Assembly (NCBI GenBank): GCA_029204225.1 | Contig: CM055100.1 | Coordinates: forward strand, 60,900,560-60,964,559 | Reading direction: 5' to 3' | Source of the DNA: Diphasiastrum complanatum | Taxonomy: Eukaryota > Streptophyta > Lycopodiopsida > Lycopodiales > Lycopodiaceae | Length of the DNA: 64,000 nucleotides | In this document: positions 35,456 to 48,249 of the stretch, one piece after another | Position numbering within the stretch: position 1 is the stretch's first letter | How the letters are laid out: each line of letters starts with the position of its first letter | Notes under the pieces: model-generated | The model's input: only the letters and a program-made list of their open reading frames with translations | Database searches by the model: none | What the model was told of the DNA's origin: nothing | Translations under genes and position numbers: made by a program

Positions 35456-37921
35456 TTCTAACGTTCATAGATGATTATAGTCGGATGACCACGATCTACT
35501 ACTTGAAGTAGATATCCAAAGTGTTTGATTCCTTCAAGAAGTTCGTGGCATTCGTAGAGTGACACACCTCAAAAAAGATACAGATCCTTAGATCTGACAA
35601 TGGAGGTGAATACAAAAGTACAGAATTCTCAATATTCTACGAAGAACAGGGGATCGAACACCAGTTCACTCCTGCATACACACCATAATACAACGGTGTG
35701 ACAGAAAATGCTAGTCAAAGGAGCCAGATGCATGATGGCACATGCTCAATTGCCAGATCAATTCTGGGCCGAGGCAATAGCTACAGCTGTACACCTGCAG
35801 AACATATCTACAACGACAACGCTGGAAAATAAAACACCATACAAAATGTGGGCAGACGGAAAGCCTGATCTATCATATGTATGAGTGTTTGGATGTGCAG
35901 CATACAAGCACATTCCAAAGGAAAAGAGATGCAAGCTCAACGACAAATCTGAACAAACAATCATGGTCGACTATTTGAACGGAACACATGTGTACAAGCT
36001 CTACGATGCAACCACGAAGAAGGTTGTTTCGAACAGAGATGTGAAGTTTGATGAGTCCACATTTCCTGGACTAAAAGTTGAAAGAGGCCATGAGATCTTC
36101 GCACTGCTGCCTATTCCAGAGGGAGATCGAGGATAGACATTAAATCAGAATGTAGAGCCCTAGACTCTAGAGCAGTAGGAAGCAGAGGATCGACCCCACG
36201 AATGAGAAATGTTCGAGCAGCGACGAAACGAACCTCGAAGGTCAACGAGACAAAAAAGACCTCCAGACCGCTACTCTGACAATTTTCAATAGAGCGAAGA
36301 CACGCAATTCAAGTACTGCAGCTTCACAGAAGAGCCAGCAACATACCAAGAAGCTATCCAGAGTCTAGAGGGAGAATTCTGGAAGTAGACAATATCAGAG
36401 GAGATCAAGTCGATGAGGCGAAATGAGGCATGGACATTAGAGCCACTGCCAAAAAACAGAAAAGTAGTCAACTGCAAGTGGGTGTACAAGAAAAAGCTGA
36501 AATTAGATGGCACTATTGGCCACTACAAAGCAAGGCTTGTTGCGAAGGGCTACACGTAGAGATATGGTATTGACTATTTTGACACATATTCGTCCATGGT
36601 CAAGATGACAAGCATAAGGCTACTCCTTGCATACACCACACAGTACAATCTGAAAATTCACCAGATTGACATGAAAACAGCCTTTCTCCATGGACATCTA
36701 GAGGAGGAAATCTTCATGAAGCAACCTGAAGGCTATGAAGACCCCGACAACAGACAATATGTCTGTCGATTGCAGAGATACATCTACGGTCTAAAATAGG
36801 CATCACAAGCCTGGTACAAAAAGCTTGATGGTCTCCTGAAGTCTCTAGACTTCAATCCTACTTAGCCAAACTACAATGTCTACATCAAAAGAGTAGGAAA
36901 AGATTTTGTGATACTGACCATTTTTGTGGATGATTCACTGATAATAAGAAATTCTTTGATGCTGATCAAAGACACAAAGAGTCAGATTTCTAAAAGCTAC
37001 AAAATCATAGATCTTGGAGAAGCAACAAAATGCATAGGGCTAGAGATCAGAAGAGATCGAACAAAGGGCAAAATGCATTTGAGTCAATCAGAATATGTCA
37101 AAAAAGTGTTGAAGCAGTACCACATGATGGACTGCAAAGAGAAAGCCACGCCAATGATAGCTGAAGCCAAGCTTACAAAATAAAATTGCCCAAAAATGGA
37201 AGAGAAAGAAAAAAGATGACAAGTATACCCTACCAGAACTTAATCGGTAGTTTGATGTACTTGACAATCTGTACCAGACCCGATCTGGCTTTTTCATTTT
37301 ACGCATTGAGCCAGTTCTTTTCAAATCTTGGTATGGCACATTGGCAAATGGCCAAACGAATCCTACAGTATCTGTAGGGTACCCAGAATATTGGATTAAC
37401 CTAGAGAGCTAAAAACAAAGAAAAAGAATTCGAGCTGCATCACTATAGTGATGCGAACTGGGCGAGCTGCAAAGATGACAACAAGTCCATTACTGGAGGA
37501 TGTACAATAGCGTGTGGAACTGCAATAAACTGGATATGCAAAAAGCAAACCTTGGTAGCTCAATCCTCTTGCGAAGCTGAGTATGTCGTAGCCTCGAAAG
37601 TGGCGAATGAGGTAGTGTGTCTACAAATGATGTTGGAGGCAATCGAGATACCACAAGAAGGGCTAAACATGATGATGATAGACTCTCAGAGTGCCATCTA
37701 TTTGTCCTAGGATCCCGTCTTCCATTCCAAGACAAAGAACATACCTCTGAAGTACCATCACATTCGAGATTTGATCTCAAAATGAGAGCTCCAGGTCTAG
37801 TATATTAAATCAGAAAATATGATTGCAGATTCACTCACGAAACCGCTCAATAAGCCACTCTTTGCCAAGCAAAGAAAGACAATTGGATTAAACAAACAAA
37901 GCTGCAAGGTTCAAGAGGGAG
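35456..37921 (+). pseudogene. Copia F integrase-RT-RNase H
   Basis: Integrase starts mid-domain (FLTFIDDYSR, 35456), with RSDNGGEYKS (about 35590) and FWAEA (35767). Its C-terminal part is VFGCAAYKHIPKEKR (35885). RT follows with CKWVYKKKLKLDGT (36470), MKTAFLHGHLEEEIF (36670) and IFVDDSLI (36925; FVDD). RNase H has SDANWASC, WICKKQTLVAQSSCEAEY and NMIADSLTKPL (37825), then a polypurine tract. At least a dozen in-frame stops are TAG or TAA at expected Gln positions (for example 36557 and 36797), and TGA at 35882 stands where the conserved RVFGC Arg is expected. There are at least two frameshifts. Gag and protease are missing. Confidence 0.85.
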
Positions 37922-38580
<659 letters not shown>

Positions 38581-38837
38581 ATCTCGCTCTAAAAACTAAA
38601 CTGATAATACAGTCGTTCTATTTTCGTGCATCTCCCTATCTTGTGCTATCATTTGTCTTGATTGCTAGAATAGAATGTGTTCTATGATGTGTAGTCACGT
38701 GTCTGGGATCATGTAAACCACTTCCGCGCAAAAGAAAATTCAGAGACACAAAATGGTTCGTGAATAAGAAGAGAGAGAAGAAGAAAGTGAAACACTCTCG
38801 CTTCCACGACACTCCATTAATTGTGCTTATTTTATTG

Positions 38838-39118
38838 CACATGAGGAGCCAAAGGATGTATATGATGGACTTAATTCGAAGGAATGGTTTCTAGCCATGA
38901 AGGAGGAATATGATGCTGTGATTGCCAACAAGACATGGGAGCTTGTGGATCTTCCATCCAACAAGCACACCATTGGTTGCAAATGGGTTTTTCGAGTCAA
39001 ATATAATCAAGATGGCACAATCAACAAGTACAAGTCAAGGCTTTGTGCAAAGGGTTTTGCTCAAGTTTATGGACTTGATTATGAAGAGACTTTTGCTCCA
39101 GTTGCAAAACTCGTGGCA
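38838..39118 (+). pseudogene. Copia G RT, N-terminal piece
   Basis: Translation from 38838 gives HEEPKDVYDGLNSKEW, TWELVDLPSNKHTIGCKWVF and the motif FAPVAKLV, the start of copia RT. The copia reading breaks off at about 39118. RT resumes in the same strand at 40262. Confidence 0.8.
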
Positions 39119-39358
39119 TATCACATGCAATTGTTGTAAGTGATCCATAGTGACATGCAAGGCATGCACAAAGTGAAATGGACATATGCATGATGATTTG
39201 TACAATTCTAGTTAGAAAAATGACACTTGGTAAAAGTAGGTAGAAATGCATGCATGAGATGTGGACTCTAGTTTTCACTTTAGATGTGGATGAAAGGTGG
39301 ATGGATGTGGTTCTACCTCGAGCTACCTCAAACTCCATAAATATGTGTAGCTATTCTC
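39119..39358 (+). repeat. Copia LTR fragment (A/D type)
   Basis: 39260-39358 matches 28155-28255 of the copia D LTR, and the preceding part resembles the copia A LTR (GACATGCAAG, TGGACA, AAAGTAGGTAG). It is cut on both sides. Confidence 0.7.
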
Positions 39359-39360
39359 AT

Positions 39361-39690
39361 TGGGTCATTGTTGACAGACTTACGAAGTTTTTTTAATTTA
39401 TCCCAACGAAAACTACTTTTAAAGCTCCAGAACTAGCTCAACCGTTTGTTGAAAAGCTTTTTTGACTGTACGAGCTGCCTTCCGATATTGTCAATCATCA
39501 TGACCCAAAATTCACTAGGAATTTTTGGCAAGCAGTATTTGAAAAGTTGGAAATGACTTTAAGTATGAGTTCTTCAGATCATCCAAAATCAGACGGTCAA
39601 ATGGAAAGGACCAATCAAACGATGGAGCATATGCTGCAAACATATGTGGGCCATTGGCAGTTTGATTGGTTGTGCATGGAACTCCATAGT
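39361..39690 (+). pseudogene. Gypsy integrase core fragment
   Basis: WVIVDRLTKFF, then FIPTKTTFKAPELAQPFVEK, LYELPSDIVNHHDPKFTRNF and DHPKSDGQMERTNQTMEHML show the three acidic regions of a gypsy integrase core. A TAA near 39394 and a TGA near 39465 replace residues expected to be Gln and Arg. It is an isolated core piece that ends at about 39690. Confidence 0.85.
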
Positions 39691-40255
39691 GTATTGGAGG
39701 GTGCCATTTGCCATCTATATGAGGGGAGGAGGGTGCCCATAGGGAGGAGGAGAGATTTCATTTGTTTGCAATGCTTATGCTCTAGTGTGACTACTAGTGT
39801 ATAGAGTGTTTTCTTGTGTGTAGTATGCTTAGGGTTTGGATCTTGCTTATGGGATGAGACATAAGTAGGGTTTGGATCTTGAGTATGCTATGGTTTGTGA
39901 TGGCATGCTTGTGATTAGTTATTGATTATCAAGGAGGTGCTAGATTAGCCAAGTTGCAGAATTGCATGTGTTAGCTAGCTATGGTTGGGTGGTGAATACT
40001 TGAGGCCACTTGTTATCTACCTTTGTGATTAAGATTAGGGACACAGGTGGATGAGAGATCCATGGAGGCTTGAAGATCTTTACTTGCAGGTGGAGGCATC
40101 CTAGCTTGGAGTTGGAGAACATCTTGGAGATTGTAGGTTATTCGGAGGACCTTTGGAGGCACTACCTTTGGATTAGGAGGACTTCCTGACTTCATTTCTA
40201 AAAGTACATGGAGCAATCCGAGAGCTACATTTCTTCTACAAAGCCAAAGCATGTG
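39691..40255. other. No gene recognised
   Basis: G/T-rich sequence. TAGGGTTTGGATCTTG occurs twice near 39829-39885. No domain is seen. Confidence 0.45.
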
Positions 40256-40261
40256 TATTTA

Positions 40262-40524
40262 CTACAAAAGAGTTTGGCAAGCACCAAGGAGTTGGTATGC
40301 TAAGCTTAACACTTTTTTACTCTCTCAAGGCTTTGTTATGAGTGAGCATGATCATTCGTTTTATTATAGGTTTGCTGGAAATGATGTTACCATCTTGCTA
40401 ATCTATGTGGATGATATCATCTTGAGTAGTACAGAATCAAGATGTGGAAGATATCAAGAGTGTTCTTAAGAAGGAATTTGAGGTGCATGATATTCGACCT
40501 CAAGTTTCGCATGTTGAGGGGTAG
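40262..40524 (+). pseudogene. Copia G RT, palm piece and polypurine tract
   Basis: QAPRSWYAKLNTFLLSQGF, then the catalytic IYVDDIIL (about 40400), and in a shifted frame EDIKSVLKKEFEVHDIRP. RNase H is absent. GTTGAGGGGTAG (40513-40524) looks like a polypurine tract, followed by TGTCAC at 40525 as a possible LTR start. With 38838-39118 this is one RT split by about 1.1 kb. Confidence 0.75.
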
Positions 40525-40847
40525 TGTCACACGAGCACTTATCACGCTCCTGTCACACTATTGAACATCCTACAATCACAATCACAAACCATACACCTTC
40601 CACTTGTTTCATCCCTGAAAGATACACATCCATAACATTAAAACCATTGTCAAACACCTCCACTTCCTCCTATTCCACTCGCCATCTTCTTAACTCAACC
40701 TCACTCTGTTCACCCACCTTTACTTCATCACCCACACCGCTCTATCTAATACAGTCGTCTTCCACATAACTCCCTTTCCAAACCTGTTCATACATCCCTT
40801 CCCCCACACTGTCCGAACCATTCTACACCGCCACTTCCCATCTCAAC

Positions 40848-41068
40848 CGGAGCCCCCTCCTTCAACACTCGACCGAAGTCCTCCTTTCACATCTTACCCA
40901 AAGCCACTCCATCATATCTCAACCAGAGCCCAACCCTTCACATCTCAACCGAAGCCACTCCATCAGATCTCAACAAGAGCCCAACCCTTCACATCTCAAC
41001 CGAAGCCACTCCATCAGATCTCAACCGGAGCCCAACCCTTCACATCTCAACCGATGCCCTTTTCACTG
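40848..41068. repeat. 25-bp minisatellite, array 3 (inverted)
   Basis: The units CATCTCAACCGAAGCC and CAGATCTCAACCGGAGCC alternate, making higher-order units of about 52 bp. It is the reverse complement of arrays 1 and 2. Confidence 0.8.
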
Positions 41069-41173
41069 TGATCGAGATTTGGATTCCATTAGGATCAACC
41101 CAAACACAGCCCTAGTGCCAAGCAAAAGACATCACCGGTGTTGCAGTGGGCCCTACAATAGATTAGGGGTGGA

Positions 41174-41880
41174 TAATGTTAGCTGATTCTCTAGTGCCGA
41201 GCCAAGCTGAAGACATAGATTATCTCTCACCCATGACCGAGGAGGTCTCAAAAATAAGAGAGCAGAAGAAGCTGAGAGCCGAGCATGAGAGCTGAGGAAA
41301 TACTAGCTAGGAAGATAGTGATTAACTATGTGAGCCTACATGGTGTATCTCAAAGAAGGAGTGACCATGTAGGAGCTAGTAACATTTTCTTGAGTAATTG
41401 TAATAAATGTAGACCCCCCTTAAAATAGTAAAAGTGAGCCACCTTTTGATGGTGACCTCTAGTGGAAGGGCAAATTCCACATGTAATTTCTAATTTAGTG
41501 GAATTGCCACATGGGCTCCACATGGGCAACCTTCTTGTTTATTTAAGGGCCCCCCTCTCTTGTGAGGGAGCTTTTGATTGTATTTTCAAGTTCTCTTGAG
41601 CTAGTAAAGAGGATCCTCCACAAGTTCTTGAAGATCACTAAGCTTCTTGTTCATGGCAATGATCTTGAGTGATATTTCTATGAGCATGCTTGATTTCTTG
41701 CTTGTGGATTAACTAGATTCTGTTTCTTGTTCTTGCTTAGTTGTGGATTAGCTTCAATTCTTGCTTGTGGAATCTTGTAGAAATCAGCATTCAAGTAAAC
41801 TATAGAGGCTAGAAATGTGGTGTAAATCTTGCATAGTCTTGACATTCTAGTTCTTGATGCTCTTGGATAATTTAGGCATC
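41174..41880 (+). repeat. K-type LTR, plus orientation
   Basis: TAATGTTAGCTGATTC at 41174, after GATTAGGGGTGGA, corresponds to the TGATGTTGG start in K1 and K2 reversed. Homology with K2 continues to about 41870. The end, perhaps GGCATCA at 41880, is uncertain. No matching internal region follows. Confidence 0.65.
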
Positions 41881-42904
41881 AAGTAATGTGTGTTTCTTTA
41901 TTCCTAGATTGTTAAATGCTATTAGGAATCTTGTTTCTTGTTTCTTGAATCTGGTTTTAGTTTCAGTAGCTAATCTAGTTCTTGATTGTTCTTTGATTCA
42001 GTAGTTAGTAGTAGGATCGCTCTCTGTGCTGAATGCTGATCTGCTTGAGCTGTAGATGGTTGCATGGCTAGTGTATGCATGTAGCTGAGTATCGGATTTG
42101 AGTTACCCACTGACAGGCTGGGAAATATGTAATGCATCCTTGAATATTGCTTCTGCTCTATAAACGTTCTAATAAGAAGAATAATCACAAAGAACCATAG
42201 CAACATAGGTAATCCAAGAGAGATAAGCAACAAAAAGAGAAAAAAAAGTATTTACAGATTCAGTGACTATGTGAACAGAAATCAAGAAGAGGAGAAGAGC
42301 TAGAAGAAGCCAATAGCATAGAAGATGAATATTCTCCAAATGAAGAGAAAACTATTGTATACATTCTCCATGCTGGTACAACTATTTGTACCAGCAAATG
42401 TGTCATTTGGCCACTTGCCAAAAATTGTGCTGCCATGAGTTTCCAAAGTTTTTCTCCTCCACTATTTGATCTAATTCTTAATTTTACAACTAATTCTAAT
42501 TCTCTATCATAGCTAACCATTTCACAAAAGTCAAAATATCTTTTAACTTATGCTTCAAAAAATAAATCCATTACTTTCTTGAGAGATCATAAATTAGAGT
42601 GACAAAATAATATGCCACACCTATGAATCTCATTATCATAAGACCACACAAATACAAATGAATGAATCCCAAAATTTACTGACCTCACAACACCACCATG
42701 CTTAAGTGACTCTCTATGTTGCTTTTCATAAACACATTATTCAAAACAATGATCTTTGTTGATCACCAAATAGCAGGTAAACCAATTAACATGTTAAACT
42801 TGTTCATCAGCTTCTCACTCTTGCAATTAAGATGCTCAAATCCACATATGCCAAAGAGCTCACTGTGATTGAATCATTGTTTCAAATTTGTCATGCCTTG
42901 CACT
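41881..42904. other. No gene recognised
   Basis: AT-rich DNA. The minus-strand open frames at 41970-42233 and 42260-42520 carry no recognisable domain. Confidence 0.4.
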
Positions 42905-42909
42905 ATATC

Positions 42910-43470
42910 TATCATGTGCTGCATGTAATTAGCCCATGAGCTTACTAATGAATTGCCAAATATAGCTATGGAGCTTAATTAGATTAGAACTAGTCAATAG
43001 GACAGTTAATAAAGTGGTTCAAACAACCTCGCTATAATTGAGAATAGCAGAATTGTAATAACGGTTGTAAGACTCAATTTAGCTAAATAAGGCCCCAAAC
43101 TTATAGTAGAGGCACAAATGACCACTATAAATAGCTGAGGTCGTGCTAAATTTTGAGGCTATTGTTCATTATGTAATTTTGAGTTTTAAGAGATCTTGGA
43201 GCTTCTCTTGGAGAGCTTTCTTGATGAAGAAAGTGGTTCATGTTTCTAAAATCACATGAGAGCTATGATCATGCTCTAGAATTAGCCCTATCTTGTGAAT
43301 GATCAATAATTATGAATAAAGATACCTTACTTTGTCTAATTTGGTGAAGTTTTGCTACTTTAAACTATCTTCTTGATTTTTGTCTAGTTTCTTGATTTCT
43401 TGCATTTCCATTGTAATTTGATTTCTAATGAATGAATTAGATGTTTGAATGCTAAGGTTGGCACATGAAA
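42910..43470 (+). repeat. 5' LTR of H
   Basis: Matches 48250-48811. Its first bases are TATCATGTGC, one change from TGTCATGTGC. The end is GCACATGAAA. Confidence 0.9.
43126..43134 (+). promoter_or_regulatory. TATA box of H LTR
   Basis: TATAAATAG within the LTR, conserved in the 3' LTR at 48466. It probably directs H transcription. Confidence 0.6.
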
Positions 43471-43474
43471 ATTT

Positions 43475-43486
43475 TGGTATCAGAGC
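43475..43486 (+). other. Primer-binding site of H
   Basis: TGGTATCAGAGC lies four bases after the 5' LTR, complementary to the tail of initiator Met tRNA. Confidence 0.8.
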
Positions 43487-44043
43487 ATTAGATCCTTTCC
43501 CCATCAAATTTGGTGGATTTTGTTAAATTTGGTAGAGTTTCTTGTTCTAGCTTTCTTGATTTTTCAGTTTCCAACAAGTTTTGATTCAATTTTTTGCTAT
43601 CTAACTCTCACTTTATGTGTAGTTTCTTGTTGCAGATCAATAGATCTCTTTTTCAGCTTTCTGAAGGTACTGAGATTTTCTGATTTGGAGCTATAATGAC
43701 CAAGTTATGGCCATTTTAGTGTTTTCTTTCCAATTTTAGCTAGTTGTAGTTTTTTGCAGTCTATTTTTTCCATTTTTGGCTGAATGTTTGGCCAAACTTT
43801 TTTACTATAATTCTGTAGGATTGTAGATCTCACTCTTAGCTTGAATCTGAGCCGATTTGTAGCCAATTTGGTTGAAAATTGCGGGAGATATGACAAATCT
43901 TGTCGAAGAGGTCAAATTCTAGTTTGAGCACGAAATTTGGGAAAGAAGCACTTCAACCTTTCAATTCTGAAGTTCTGTTTCTTTGTAAAAAAAATTCAAG
44001 TTTTTGAATTTTGAAGTTTTTGTTTTTTAAAAAAATATATACA

Positions 44044-44108
44044 ACCCTAACCCTACACGCCTACCCTAACCTGACCTACCTACCTACCTACCCTAACCCT
44101 AACCCTAA
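44044..44108 (+). repeat. Telomere-like CCCTAA tract in H leader
   Basis: CCCTAACCCTA, then ACCTACCTACCTACC, then CCCTAACCCTAACCCTAA. The unit is CCCTAA, not the CCCTAAA usual in most plants. Confidence 0.7.
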
Positions 44109-44174
44109 TTCATCTCTCTTTACCATAGAATCCATTTGTGTTAAAAAATGGCATGAAATTTTCTTTCTCAACAG

Positions 44175-44667
44175 CTAATTTTCCATAGAATTGCAATGAG
44201 CATTAGTGCCATTGTCAACACGCTTGCCACAAAACTTCTGTCCTGACAGAAATTCAGCAAGACTATCTGTTTCATCATCTTTGATGTTCAAATGAATAGC
44301 TCCCGAAGCTTGAGGACATGATGCATCCCTTAACACATGTTCAGCAGAAGTTATTTGGCTTCGAATAGCAGTCACAAATTGGTGATGCCTGGAAGGAGCA
44401 TCCTCTGCCAAGTAGACTTTCTCTGTTGCAACTGCGACCATTACTGCCCTTTCAAACTCTTGTAACTGCCATTTAACCGTGTCAAGAGTGGTTAGAAGGT
44501 CGTGTTCGAAACTATTGATAATGTTGCACGAAGGTACATCATAGAGAGATGCTTTTGCCAAAGCTCGAATATGTCTCCATGATCTCTTAGTTAACTCCAT
44601 CCTATCAGCCGAGTTTTGCACTTCCTCCGCAACAGCCAAAAAACGGATCCACTTCCCATAGTTGCAA
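44175..44667 (-). pseudogene. Captured host fragment, syntaxin-6 N-terminal-like domain
   Basis: A 154-codon minus-strand frame (44175-44639) has AEEVQNSADRMEL near its start, LDTVKWQLQEFERAV in the middle, HHQFVTAIRSQI, and ETDSLAEFLSG near the end. These match my knowledge of the plant syntaxin-6 N-terminal (t-SNARE-like) family in order and spacing. Just upstream, in the next frame, LQLWEVDPFF (44667-44638) continues the family's start. One extra base in the A6/T6 run at 44638-44643 would explain the shift. SNARE N-terminal helices act in Golgi/endosome membrane fusion; no SNARE helix or membrane anchor is included. It lies antisense to H and is probably a truncated, inactive capture. Confidence 0.65.
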
Positions 44668-45723
44668 AGTTTTCACCATATAAAAGGACCGTTAGCACAA
44701 AGCAGTTCTTCAAGGTTTTGATGCTACCTCTGAGACAAAGATCCATCCTCACCTCCCTGATTCAACAGTAGCAGTAGCGATTTTTCTCTACATTTAGCTA
44801 ATTCTCGCCTCAGTCCATTCTTTACATTCACGTCTTACTCTCTCCCTTCTCTCTCTACGAGTGCATTCGTTGAGGAAACGTCGGTTCAGATTTTCTCTTT
44901 CTAAAATGGTGTCGGTTGAGATCTTCTCTCTCTCTAAGAAGCGTCTGTTAAGATTTCCTCTCTCTTACTTGCCCCTGTGCCCACGCTGCCAGAATTTTCT
45001 TTCTTTGTGCCCGATAAAAAAAATTTCCGTTTATTCCTTTTTTTCTTAACGATTTTATATTTTTCTTCCGAACACTCCAACGGATCGCCCAAGTAACCAA
45101 GCAAAAATAAATTTGCCATCATTTTTAAGATTTCTACGGTTTTATTTCTTTCGCGGTCCAATGTTTCAAAGAAACCAAAAAAAATTGTGTTAGGGCCATT
45201 CTCTTAAGTTTGCCTAATTATGTTTGTTCCTCGATTTTTGTATGTCAATAACTCTTTCGTTTGCAATCGGATGTCAGTACAGTCACAAGCAAAAGCAATT
45301 AGATCATTGAGCGTGAGACTATTCAGCTATCTGTACCCTCAAAATCATCATTTGATTTTTTTTATAACTTGTCCCATTTTGCCTTAGTTGTTATATTTTA
45401 TAATCCATTTCTTTGAACTTCCATATCTTTTCCATTTGACCTCAGATTTCGACACAGTAAAAATCAAAAGTGGTCATTACGTCGAACTTGACATGATAGC
45501 ACTACTATAAAGCCAAAACTGATCCATGAAACAAAGTTGACATTTTGCCAATAGCTATTTTGTTACATTCTTCGAGGACTCAGAATTTTGGGACGGTGGA
45601 AAAGAACAAATTTGTTACTAGCAAATTTGTGATTTTACGAGTGAAATTTACAATTGTCCCAAATTCTTCTCGCTTCATTCAGATTTATGGACCCATAACC
45701 CACAGACTATCTGTCACTACACC

Positions 45724-46134
45724 ATGGACACTGATAATGAATATATGTTCGACTATGAAAATCAATGGGATGGAAATGATTATGAGTATGATAACCAAAG
45801 TGACTGGTATGATGATGGTGGTGATGATTGTCAACAAGATGAGGAGGAATGTGATGATGGTGACGATTGTCAACAAGGTGATCCGCAATGTGATGATGGT
45901 AGCGATTGTCAGCAAGATGATCATCAACAATGTGATGATACAAACGAGCATGAACAATATTCTGATGCGGATCATGATTGTCAACCAGATGATCAAGAAT
46001 ATCAGCCTGGTGATGTAGACGAATATAATAATGGCCAATATGAAACCGAGTATAACATTGTTGATTATGAGAGTCATAATCACTCTGAATGGCAACATGA
46101 GGACCAATATGAGCCTACAGGTCAACCAAAATGA
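45724..46134 (+). CDS. Acidic Cys/Gln-rich repeat protein of H
   Basis: 136 codons from an ATG at 45724. Three 39-bp repeats (45823-45939) encode DDCQQDEEECDDG, DDCQQGDPQCDDG and SDCQQDDHQQCDD, with two Cys per unit. The remainder is rich in Asp, Glu, Gln, Tyr and Asn. There is no signal peptide or membrane segment. No known domain is recognised; the paired Cys could bind metal, but that is only a guess. The TGA at 46132 is bypassed in the next frame, which continues into the Gag, so this is probably the N-terminus of the H Gag polyprotein separated by a frameshift. Confidence 0.55.
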   Translation: MDTDNEYMFDYENQWDGNDYEYDNQSDWYDDGGDDCQQDEEECDDGDDCQQGDPQCDDGSDCQQDDHQQCDDTNEHEQYSDADHDCQPDDQEYQPGDVDEYNNGQYETEYNIVDYESHNHSEWQHEDQYEPTGQPK

Positions 46135-47884
46135 TATCCCTGAAAGTTGTGAGTATGATGAAGAAGATCCAACGGTTCACAACATGTACAACAAAAGATT
46201 ACATTGTCAAGAGACAGAATTGCATCCCAATCACTACATCGGTGAGGATGGAGACTACAACGATAATAACGAAGCTGGTTCTGAACAATACGAAGTTGAA
46301 GAAGATAATTATGAATACCAATCATCTCTTCATACAATGGCATTCAACGGTATATCCATGCTAACAGAAGAGGCTTCATCTATGGCTCTTAAACCAATTG
46401 CTGGCACCACTGGGTTATAGTTAGAGGACAATATCAATTATGGGAGCATAGTGACCATTTTTAGTTCATGTTACAATGGTGAGAGCAGTTCGTCAGAGGC
46501 AAATCAACATCAACAAATCAATATTCAACGAAATCCTGATGATGCTCCTTATGAGAACATACCAACCTTTGAGGGAGAAATGAGTCCATTACATATTGAT
46601 GATTGGTTATCTATTGTTGATGAGAATCTGCGACTATATTCTATCTTTGATCAGGGCAAAATTACCATAGCAGCATCCTACTTTCGAGGAAAAGCCTATG
46701 ATTGGTGGCAAGGAGTATTACGTCATCCAGAGTATGAACAGAAGTCATGGGACGATTTCAAAGAGTTTTGTGCAGATATATTTATAGATTATTATATGGA
46801 CTCTTGGTATATACTAGAACAGAGACATATAATACCAGATTCCATTTGGTAGCATCCAAAGAGAGGTGTCTTGATGAAGAATTATCTATCCAACACTATC
46901 TACATGGTCTTCAAGACCACATTCGTCAACATTTGGATAAAGTACTTCGAGCAAATCCAACATTGACAGATGTAATGCAAAAGGCATTAATTCAAGATAT
47001 AAGGATAAGACAACAAAAGATGCAACTACGGATCAAATTGGAGTCTCAGCAGGAAGAAATTCCTACACCAATGTATTCAACTCTCCATCAGCAAAACTCT
47101 CCAGAACTATCAATATGTCAATTCCAAGCTCATCAAGGTGTTGGTTTGAACGAAAGTATTTCAGAGAGGAATTCTTCAATGGATGAAGGATCAAAAGGAA
47201 TCAAGGAACCACAGAATAGATCTCTTGATCATCCAATCATGTCTCAACATCAACAACGGACAGCTTGTGATTTATCTTCCACGATTGTTGATCCAAGAGC
47301 GTTTGAGATCAATATTACTACTGACTATTCTTGTATATATAACAAATTTATTTTTGGGGATCGAACTGAAGATAATTGCTACTTACAACATTGTATATAT
47401 GACAAATGGAGATCAAATGGAGGACCATCATTGCCTACAACAAAACAAATATGAGTTGTTCATATTCCAACATAACAACGCTCTCTTGGAACAGAATGAT
47501 GAGTTGGAAACGACTGGAATGTGGCCAAATTTGGACAATGAAACATTTGATTTGGAGCATTACTATTTTGATCTATCAAGAGCTATACCCATCGCTTCAC
47601 TCACTGAGGATATCAATGGATCCATGGCCATCCATCTTCAACGAGATAACGCTACCAATCTTGTTCAGAATGATTCGACAAGACGGAATTCCAATGCTCA
47701 ATTAGATAACTTGGATGAAACCATTGCTTTAATCAATGGCTTTGGAGTTACAAAAGGATATTGTGATCCTACATCAAGGAGCAATGCACAAAGCAACAAA
47801 ACCGAATGCAAAGACAAGAAAAAACGCATCTGGAATTGGATAGCCTATCTAATCAAGGAAGATACTGAGGAGGAAGACTATTGA
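46135..47884 (+). pseudogene. H Gag and unknown C-terminal region
   Basis: A plus-strand frame runs through a TAG at 46418 to 46852. It holds a retrotransposon Gag domain: PTFEGEMSPLHIDDWLSIVD, then ASYFRGKAYDWWQGVL and WDDFKEFCADIF. After a frameshift near 46850 the Gag helix continues (LSIQHYLHGLQDHIRQHLDK; LTDVMQKALIQDI). A later shift near 47440 leads to an unknown acidic tail ending KEDTEEEDY at 47881. There is no zinc knuckle. The product would be a structural particle protein; it cannot copy the element by itself. Confidence 0.7.
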
Positions 47885-48249
47885 ATGTCCTATTGTTTGG
47901 ATCTTGTTAACCCATACAGAACTAATGCAACTTGAGACTTTCCTGTGTTTCATCAATCTCTTCTTCAATGATCTTATTAGTTCTATGGGATCAGTTGTAG
48001 ATCAAAGGTCCTCTATGAAGAAAACTCGTTGCAAACTTGTTCTACAACAATAAGCTGGAAGTTGAACCTAAGACAACAAAATTTAAATGGTAGATGGCTA
48101 CTGACATGAATATTATAACAAAAGATGTTTCTTATTCAAGGTGGCCAAATACTTCTTGACTATCGCCAAAGGATTCACGAGACATGGCACTCAACAAATG
48201 ACTACATGGTCTTCAATTTTCAGGGCAAAAATGCTTAAAGTAGGAGGAG

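Noticed and set aside
45545-46125. Met/Ile-rich frames overlapping the acidic frame of H on both strands
   Set aside because: Shadows of the Asp-rich repeat frame; GAT repeats give Met/Ile or His/Ile runs in other frames.
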